A stretch of 63,693 nucleotides of DNA from a bacterium (GTDB taxonomy: Bacteria; SZUA-79; Acidulodesulfobacterales; Acidulodesulfobacteraceae). The stretch lies in the NCBI GenBank assembly GCA_021813525.1, contig JAKAKK010000079.1, positions 1 through 63,693 on the forward strand, read 5' to 3'. Each line of letters begins with the position of its first letter. Positions within the stretch are counted from its first letter, which is position 1. The notes below the pieces were generated by a model. The model was not told the DNA's origin, did no database searches, and saw only the letters and a program-made list of their open reading frames with translations. Shown one piece after another: positions 58,559-63,693 of the stretch. The translations under genes and the position numbers were made by a program.

Positions 58559-60907
58559 TTAAACTAGCCAGTTTACTATTTCAAAATCGGAATCCGGAAC
58601 TATAGTTTCGAAATAACCGTTTACCGGAAAACGCTCTATTTCGACAAGTGGATTATCTTTATACGTAAGAACGGCGTAAAAATCTAGCGGACGGTTCGGC
58701 ATTACGCCTAATACAGATGTCTGGACGGATAATTCTAAAATTTTTTTATAAGCGGCCTTTATAATATTTATTCCGCCAGGATTTGATGAATTTAACTGTA
58801 AATTTAAACTGTTATCGTTATTAAATTCAACCTTTACTTCGCTTTCAGACGTGTTTATGAACTTTATTATGAGGACTTTTCCGGATAGTTCGGAAAGGTC
58901 CTTTTTGAAAAAATCGAATCTCATAAAAAAATTGTTTTTATTAAATCCGTATTGCATTTTTCTGATAAACCTGTCTGTGTGCGCCATCGCTTTTCCGGAT
59001 AAAATACTCGGAAAATATACGGCGCTTCCGAGCCATTCGAAATAGTCGCCGGCCGAGCCGTCTATTTCCGGATATATAAAAGATACCGCATCGAGATTGG
59101 GTTTTACGGCGCGTTTTTTCTCTATAATCGGGATATAGTATTCATCAGGCGGATTGTCGTTTAAGAATTTATAGACGTTAATAAGGTGGGTTCTATAGAG
59201 GCTGTCGTATTGTTCGTCGATGCCGGAAGTCCTGTCTTCGCCGTACCACCAGTTATAATCGCTTCCCTCTGCTATAAAAATCTGCTCCCATGCGGCTTTG
59301 TAATCGCCGCCGGCTTCGGATGCCTTGCTCTTTTTGACAAGGTAATCCCTTGTTTTCGAAAGCAGGTCCCATGCTTTATTGTCTTCTCTATCCCCTATCC
59401 ATATCCTGAAGTCGTGATTTATCCATGAACCCGGGTAAATAGTCGGAATATTGTAAATTTTTGAAAAATCGAATTCGGAGTCGGGATCGACGTTCCATTT
59501 AATATCGAAAAACGGTTTAATTTTAACGCCGGTTTTGCCATCTTCATATTCGACGGGCTCCCCGTCCTGCCCGCCGTCCGTTATTTTCAAAATGTTTTCC
59601 GCTTTTTTAATATATTCGCTAACGGTTACGGCGCTTATAGTTTCGGTATTGGCGGATAAGCCTTCGTAAAGAAAATTAAAGAAGTCGTATCCGTTATTTT
59701 TGTAATATTCCCAAGCATTTTCTCCGTCCAATATTATAGGAACTGCGGCTAATCCGCTTTTATCGTAATTCCGCAGACTTAATGCTATATTTTTCAAGTT
59801 GTTTATTAAATCTTCAGCCGCGGCTTTAGGCTCATAATGCGAATATTTAAAGCCTATTAGGTCGGAAAGTCCTTTATCCCTGAAAAATATGTACGAATAT
59901 TTTCCGTTTCTCTTTACGGCATAAGGTCTGTAAAGCAGTTTCCTGCCGGCCGGCTCAGTTAAATTTACGCCGATAGAATTAGAAAGAATCTCTTCGTCCG
60001 TCGCTATCCAGTTTATTCCGTTGTCGATAAAAAGCTTTAACGACCTTTCGCTGACGCTTCCCTCCGACGGCCACATTCCTTTGAGTTTATAGCCTAATTT
60101 ATCGCCGAAATAATCTACGGCGCTTTTAATCTGATAGTCAGCATCCTCAGGATGCCTGAAAGGAGCCGGCAATTTTATGCCGTCGTGAAAATCGGCTATA
60201 TCTGTGTCGCAAAGCAAAGGCAGTATCGGATGATAATAAGGGCTTGCCGAAAGTTCGACCTGGCCGCTTTGCGCAAGTTCCGTTATTAAAGGAAATATTT
60301 TATTTAAAAACTGGGGAATTTTTTCTTTTATTAATTTATCTTTCTCTTCCTCCGTAAATTTCTTGTCTTTCGTTTTTAACCCCGTTAAAAATTCATCGGA
60401 ACTTATAGATACAGGGTCAAACCACAAAAGATTAAACAGGACTATTATATCTAAATAATCCTGCGCATCGAATAAAATTAATTTTTCTTCAAGCCCTTCC
60501 GCATCGGCCGTTTTTAACCTGTAATAAAGCTGTTTGAACCTGCCGCTTTTTTCGATAAAATTGTTGCTTGAAGAGCAGGCTGGAAAAAATTTTTCTATAA
60601 TAAACAGTTTATCTTCGGGAGAAAGTTCGGATATTTTTTGAGCGGTTCTGCTCAAAAATTCTTCGCTTTTAAGCAGAACTTTATAATTAACGGTATAATC
60701 TTCCAACTGGCGGAGCAAAGACGGCGAGTAATTAAATGTCGCGTGTATTTTAGGATAATTCTTTAAAAGCGCCCCCATGAAGTAATAATCTTTGGTTGCA
60801 TGGAGCCTCGTCCACGGCATCAGCATTTCGCCGGTAAAATTATCTTTATAATAAGGCTGGTGAAAATGCCACAAAAATATTAAGTTTATAGGATTTACGG
60901 AATCCAC
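58559..60907 (-). CDS. Family GH57 glycoside hydrolase / glucanotransferase
   Basis: A 782-residue retaining alpha-glucan enzyme. GH57 motifs in order: HFHQPYY (14-20), SPYYHPILPLL (222-232), GMWPSEGSVS with nucleophile E282, WIATDEEIL with acid/base D304, and the C-terminal region WWYGEDRTSGIDEQYDSLYR. A beta-type C-terminal domain follows. Substrate is likely glycogen or another alpha-1,4/1,6-glucan; amylopullulanase, amylase or transferase activity cannot be separated by eye. No signal peptide, so intracellular. GTG start, with one base shared with the stop (TAG) of the upstream chemoreceptor. Confidence 0.9.
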   Translation of the reverse strand: MDSVNPINLIFLWHFHQPYYKDNFTGEMLMPWTRLHATKDYYFMGALLKNYPKIHATFNYSPSLLRQLEDYTVNYKVLLKSEEFLSRTAQKISELSPEDKLFIIEKFFPACSSSNNFIEKSGRFKQLYYRLKTADAEGLEEKLILFDAQDYLDIIVLFNLLWFDPVSISSDEFLTGLKTKDKKFTEEEKDKLIKEKIPQFLNKIFPLITELAQSGQVELSASPYYHPILPLLCDTDIADFHDGIKLPAPFRHPEDADYQIKSAVDYFGDKLGYKLKGMWPSEGSVSERSLKLFIDNGINWIATDEEILSNSIGVNLTEPAGRKLLYRPYAVKRNGKYSYIFFRDKGLSDLIGFKYSHYEPKAAAEDLINNLKNIALSLRNYDKSGLAAVPIILDGENAWEYYKNNGYDFFNFLYEGLSANTETISAVTVSEYIKKAENILKITDGGQDGEPVEYEDGKTGVKIKPFFDIKWNVDPDSEFDFSKIYNIPTIYPGSWINHDFRIWIGDREDNKAWDLLSKTRDYLVKKSKASEAGGDYKAAWEQIFIAEGSDYNWWYGEDRTSGIDEQYDSLYRTHLINVYKFLNDNPPDEYYIPIIEKKRAVKPNLDAVSFIYPEIDGSAGDYFEWLGSAVYFPSILSGKAMAHTDRFIRKMQYGFNKNNFFMRFDFFKKDLSELSGKVLIIKFINTSESEVKVEFNNDNSLNLQLNSSNPGGINIIKAAYKKILELSVQTSVLGVMPNRPLDFYAVLTYKDNPLVEIERFPVNGYFETIVPDSDFEIVNWLV

Positions 60908-62286
60908 TATTTTTTATGCCTGTTGTAAATATTGTTTGCTTTGACTTTATCGTTTAAGTCGTCAAGAGTTTTTATTACCTGGTTTTTGTAGGCTATCAAC
61001 TTGTCGGCTAAGTTATTCGCCCGAGCCGTGTCTTTTGAGTTTAAAGCGTCGATTAGGGCTTTTCCGGTTTCGTGGACTTTCGGATGAATCTGCCCTAATT
61101 CTATAAATTCTTTATATTCGCCGTATTTCTGCCTGCCCACGCCGTCATACCATTTGCCGAGCCTACATTGATGATGGTCGGTTAATTCGGAGCTGTTCAG
61201 TGATATCTGTTTATTCGCAAAAGCGTCAAGCACTTTCGTAACCCATAATAAATGGTCTGCCTTTACTATGTTTAAAAGCATGCAGTCGAATTTCCAATCC
61301 GAAAAGGTTTTTAAAGAATTAGATTGTTCTTTAATTATCTTATCGAAAGAGGAACCGATGGTATCGAAAGTAATTTGTATTTCTTCCATGCCCGAGGACA
61401 GAGATGAAAGATTATTGGCCATTTCCGCGGCGACCTGAGACTGTTCTTCCGCCGCCGTAGCGATATACGTTACCTGTTCGCTCGTCTGGGTAGCGGCTTT
61501 ATCGGCTATCGACATAACGTTCGTTACGACGTCCAAAGATTCCTGCGAGTTCTTAAGATGAGAAAGCCCTTCATTGACTTTAATTTCTACTTCTTTAGAC
61601 TGTCCGCCTATGTCCTGCGTTACCTGTTCTATCTCTTTTGCCGCCTGAGCGGATTTTTCCGCCAGCGTCCTTACTTCGTCGGCTACCACGGCAAATCCCC
61701 TGCCGTGTTCTCCGGCTCTTGCTGCTTCTATCGCGGCGTTCAAAGAAAGAAGATTGGTTTGCGCCGCTATTTCTTTTACCTTATCGGTAAGTTCGACTAT
61801 TTTCTGCGTTCTCGTTACAAACTGGTTTATGGATTCCCCCATAGTTTTAACGGCCTGTTCGACCTGCTCCATTCTTGAAACAAGTTCTTCTAAAGCCGCC
61901 GAACCTTCTTTGGTTTTTTTAACGGTATCCCCGGCTTCGCCTGCCGCCGCCTGCGCGTTTTTGGCTATTTCCTTTGCAGTGGAAGACATTTCTTCCGTTG
62001 CGGTAGCCACGCTGGTAATTCTTTGAACGGCCGTTTCTATCTCGCCCCTGAAAACTCCCGCCGTCTTTTTGGTATCTATGGTGATTTCCATAATATCTAC
62101 CTGGTCGGAAGCAAGGGATAATATCCTGTTTCTCCATTCGTTTACTAACGTCAGAACGGGAAAAGAAGCATTAAACAGGCTTAAGTCGTGCTTCTGGACT
62201 TTCTCTAATTCGTCGTCGTTGTCGGTTAAGGCAGAGTTCATAACCGTATAACAACTTTTGTTATTCAGATTATTAAATAATCCCAT
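60907..62286 (-). CDS. Soluble chemoreceptor with C-terminal CZB domain
   Basis: A cytoplasmic methyl-accepting protein of 459 residues with no TM helix. The signalling domain (about 80-330) has [21 protein letters not shown] and [20 protein letters not shown]. The C-terminal CZB domain (about 345-455) has the zinc ligands in [21 protein letters not shown] and HPKVHETGK (three His and one Cys), which in relatives sense zinc or HOCl. Overlap with the GH57 start by one base suggests translational coupling, an odd partner for a sensor. Confidence 0.9.
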   Translation of the reverse strand: MGLFNNLNNKSCYTVMNSALTDNDDELEKVQKHDLSLFNASFPVLTLVNEWRNRILSLASDQVDIMEITIDTKKTAGVFRGEIETAVQRITSVATATEEMSSTAKEIAKNAQAAAGEAGDTVKKTKEGSAALEELVSRMEQVEQAVKTMGESINQFVTRTQKIVELTDKVKEIAAQTNLLSLNAAIEAARAGEHGRGFAVVADEVRTLAEKSAQAAKEIEQVTQDIGGQSKEVEIKVNEGLSHLKNSQESLDVVTNVMSIADKAATQTSEQVTYIATAAEEQSQVAAEMANNLSSLSSGMEEIQITFDTIGSSFDKIIKEQSNSLKTFSDWKFDCMLLNIVKADHLLWVTKVLDAFANKQISLNSSELTDHHQCRLGKWYDGVGRQKYGEYKEFIELGQIHPKVHETGKALIDALNSKDTARANNLADKLIAYKNQVIKTLDDLNDKVKANNIYNRHKK

Positions 62287-62324
62287 AAATTTCCCTTATT
62301 ATTTTATTTTTAATGTTTTATATA

Positions 62325-62960
62325 TTATGAATTCAGTTGAATTAAGTTTTCTATGTATCCCCTGTCTTTAGTCATCGCGTCGTTGGTTAGCATAGTTTTA
62401 TAAATAGCAACGGCCTTTTGCGGTTTTTTGATTTGCGTATAAACCGCCGCTTCTTCAAGCATGGCATATTCCTGTAATTTAACGTCGTCTATTTTAGACA
62501 TTGCGGCAAAATCGGCGATTGCGTTTTCATAGTTTTTCTGGAGCATGGAAACGGTAGCGAGATTGCTGTAGGCAAGATACGTTAAGTTATCTGCGCCGGG
62601 TTTGGGATAAGCTTTCGTATAATCGGCAAGATAAGCAGAAGCTTTTTTAAATCTGCCCATTCTCATATAATCCAGCCCGAGATAAAAATTTGAAATTTTA
62701 GATGAATCCGTTCCGCCGTATTTGCTTTGAAGTTTCTTAAGATACGAAACGGACTCCGAAAGGGCTTCCGGATTTTTACCGTTGTACGACATATACAGCC
62801 TCACGCCCTTCCATAGCGCTCTGCCGGCGTTTTGGTTTAATTTGTAACGATAAAATCCGATGCCGAAAACGGCGCCGATTATTAAAATAATAAATATTAA
62901 CGAGCCGATTAAAATAAGTTTGTTTTTAATCAAAAATCCTTCTAAATCTATTTTATCCAT
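62325..62960 (-). CDS. Membrane-anchored TPR protein (YfgM-like)
   Basis: A 211-residue protein: one N-terminal helix (about residues 12-34, KLILIGSLIFIILIIGAVFG), then TPR-type repeats in the periplasm, for example NFYLGLDYMRMGRFKKASAY, NLATVSMLQKNYENAIADF and VYTQIKKPQKAVAIYKTM. Resembles YfgM-type single-pass TPR proteins that assist envelope protein quality. It lies 38 bases upstream of the CZB chemoreceptor on the same strand. Assignment is by architecture only. Confidence 0.75.
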   Translation of the reverse strand: MDKIDLEGFLIKNKLILIGSLIFIILIIGAVFGIGFYRYKLNQNAGRALWKGVRLYMSYNGKNPEALSESVSYLKKLQSKYGGTDSSKISNFYLGLDYMRMGRFKKASAYLADYTKAYPKPGADNLTYLAYSNLATVSMLQKNYENAIADFAAMSKIDDVKLQEYAMLEEAAVYTQIKKPQKAVAIYKTMLTNDAMTKDRGYIENLIQLNS

Positions 62961-63035
62961 TGTTATTTCCCTTATTTACTTATTAATGTTCACTAATATT
63001 ATAAGATAATAAAATTAAAATCAAGCATATTTTTT

Positions 63036-63693
63036 CTAACGTTTTTTGAATAAGCAGGCAGCGTTTTCTTTAATTTTTTTCAGCTCTTTTATAGAAAGTC
63101 CTGCTCCCAATCCAACTCCGTCGTATTCTTTTTCGCCCATAATATCCGAAGGAGAATGCGCATCGCTGGAAATGATAAGCCCTGCTCCGGTTTTTCGGGA
63201 AATTCCCGCTATGTAGCCGTTTGCGAGGCAGTGTCCTTTCCTGTATGAAAGTTCTAAATATATTCCTTTTTTCTTTGCCGACAGGGCTTCTTCCTCCGTA
63301 ATCAAACCGGGATGCGACAATATGTCTATATCTTCTTTTAAAGCGGCTGAATTTGTTCCGCCCTCTACCGGCTCGCTCAGGGTTTCGCCGTGGACTACGA
63401 CTATTTTAGCCCCGGATTTTCTCGCAAGGCCGACCGCGTCTTTTATGAGCGCCGGAGGAACATGGGTGAGTTCGACGCCGGGAAGGGCTTTGAATTTATT
63501 TTTGCCGTTTTTGCCGTAAAGTTTGTTTATTTTTTCGCATATTTTTTTAATGCCGGATAAATTATATTCTATGTTGGAAAAATCGGCATGGTCGGTTATG
63601 GCTATGCCGTCGAGTCCGGCATATATAGACCGCCTTATTAGTTCTGCGGGAACAAGTTCCCCGTCCGAAAAGACGGTGTGCATATGAAAATCT
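63036..63693 (-). CDS. PHP-domain phosphoesterase, 5' end off the window
   Basis: PHP-fold metal-dependent hydrolase. The first visible residues DFHMHTVFSDGE continue from beyond the right edge, and the ATG at 63683 is probably internal to the family's HMHTxxSDG metal motif rather than the start. Further metal ligands: AITDHADF, GVELTH, VHGE, SHPGL and ISSDAHSPSDI. It ends in a lysine-rich tail. Family members hydrolyse phosphoesters such as histidinol phosphate or nucleotides; the substrate here is unknown. The gap to the TPR gene is 75 bases. Confidence 0.87.
   Translation of the reverse strand, partial: DFHMHTVFSDGELVPAELIRRSIYAGLDGIAITDHADFSNIEYNLSGIKKICEKINKLYGKNGKNKFKALPGVELTHVPPALIKDAVGLARKSGAKIVVVHGETLSEPVEGGTNSAALKEDIDILSHPGLITEEEALSAKKKGIYLELSYRKGHCLANGYIAGISRKTGAGLIISSDAHSPSDIMGEKEYDGVGLGAGLSIKELKKIKENAACLFKKR

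Overview
The window reads as an AT-rich (by eye roughly 40% G+C, not computed) chromosomal segment of a Gram-negative, chemolithotrophic bacterium. Diderm markers are an Omp85 outer-membrane protein, a heptose-1-P adenylyltransferase for LPS core, TatA and an RND efflux pump. A complete cytoplasmic sulfur-oxidation locus (sHdr/LbpA type), anaerobic-type cobalamin genes, the citramalate route to isoleucine, and a selenocysteine tRNA fit a deep-branching, Desulfobacterota-like sulfur metaboliser. The Acidulodesulfobacterales (formerly Sva0485) are my best guess, but that assignment is inference only. Coding is dense, with many 1-8 nt overlaps, TTG/GTG starts and strong AGGAGG sites.

Left part (1-14.6 kb): the 3' part of an Omp85 gene, then a cobalamin corrin-ring block cbiD-cbiET-cbiL-cbiF-cbiG-cbiH followed by a UDP-glucuronate decarboxylase. 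From 9.1 to 11.4 kb comes a small accessory patch: a two-TM protein under its own palindrome/extended -10 promoter, decayed minus-strand gene fragments, a DUF29 gene, an apparent integrase tail and tRNA-Asn. A chemoreceptor (minus strand) and a tautomerase-aroD pair close this part.

Centre (14.6-35.3 kb): a type IV pilus/type II secretion ATPase and inner-membrane protein, an RND adaptor-pump pair, a crotonase-like enzyme, then the metabolic centrepiece. A divergence-free block runs from an ArsR-type cysteine-containing regulator with an operator inside its promoter, through shdrC1-B1-A-C2-B2, two tandem lipoate-binding proteins, and a dedicated lipoate assembly set (lipS1, a lipoate ligase fused to DUF116, lipS2), to an OsmC-like thiol protein and a tiny 52-residue protein. 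The inferred logic: sulfane sulfur is carried to the Hdr-like complex, oxidised in the cytoplasm with lipoyl-LbpA as redox partner, and the lipoyl group is built in situ on LbpA by the ligase and the two radical-SAM proteins.

Housekeeping run (33.8-50.3 kb): tilS, ftsH, folP, cdaA-ybbR-glmM (c-di-AMP/cell-wall module), pdxJ, acpS, nnr, a CBS-pair protein, tsaE, lpd, lysC, cimA and a Yip1-like membrane protein, nearly all on the plus strand with minimal spacing. The lpd gene may or may not service LbpA.

Right part (50.3-63.7 kb): class II fructose-bisphosphate aldolase, tRNA-Sec with its own promoter, a DUF3426-like protein convergent with tatA, tRNA-Ser(GGA) with a duplicated 3' end and an inverted T-arm copy next to it, rfaE2, a DnaJ-like protein, a PAS-GGDEF protein, cbiB with an unknown partner, a Na+/H+ antiporter, and a minus-strand run of GH57 glycosidase, a soluble CZB chemoreceptor, a TPR protein and a PHP phosphoesterase that runs off the end. 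No CRISPR array, rRNA, intact transposase or cobalamin riboswitch was seen.
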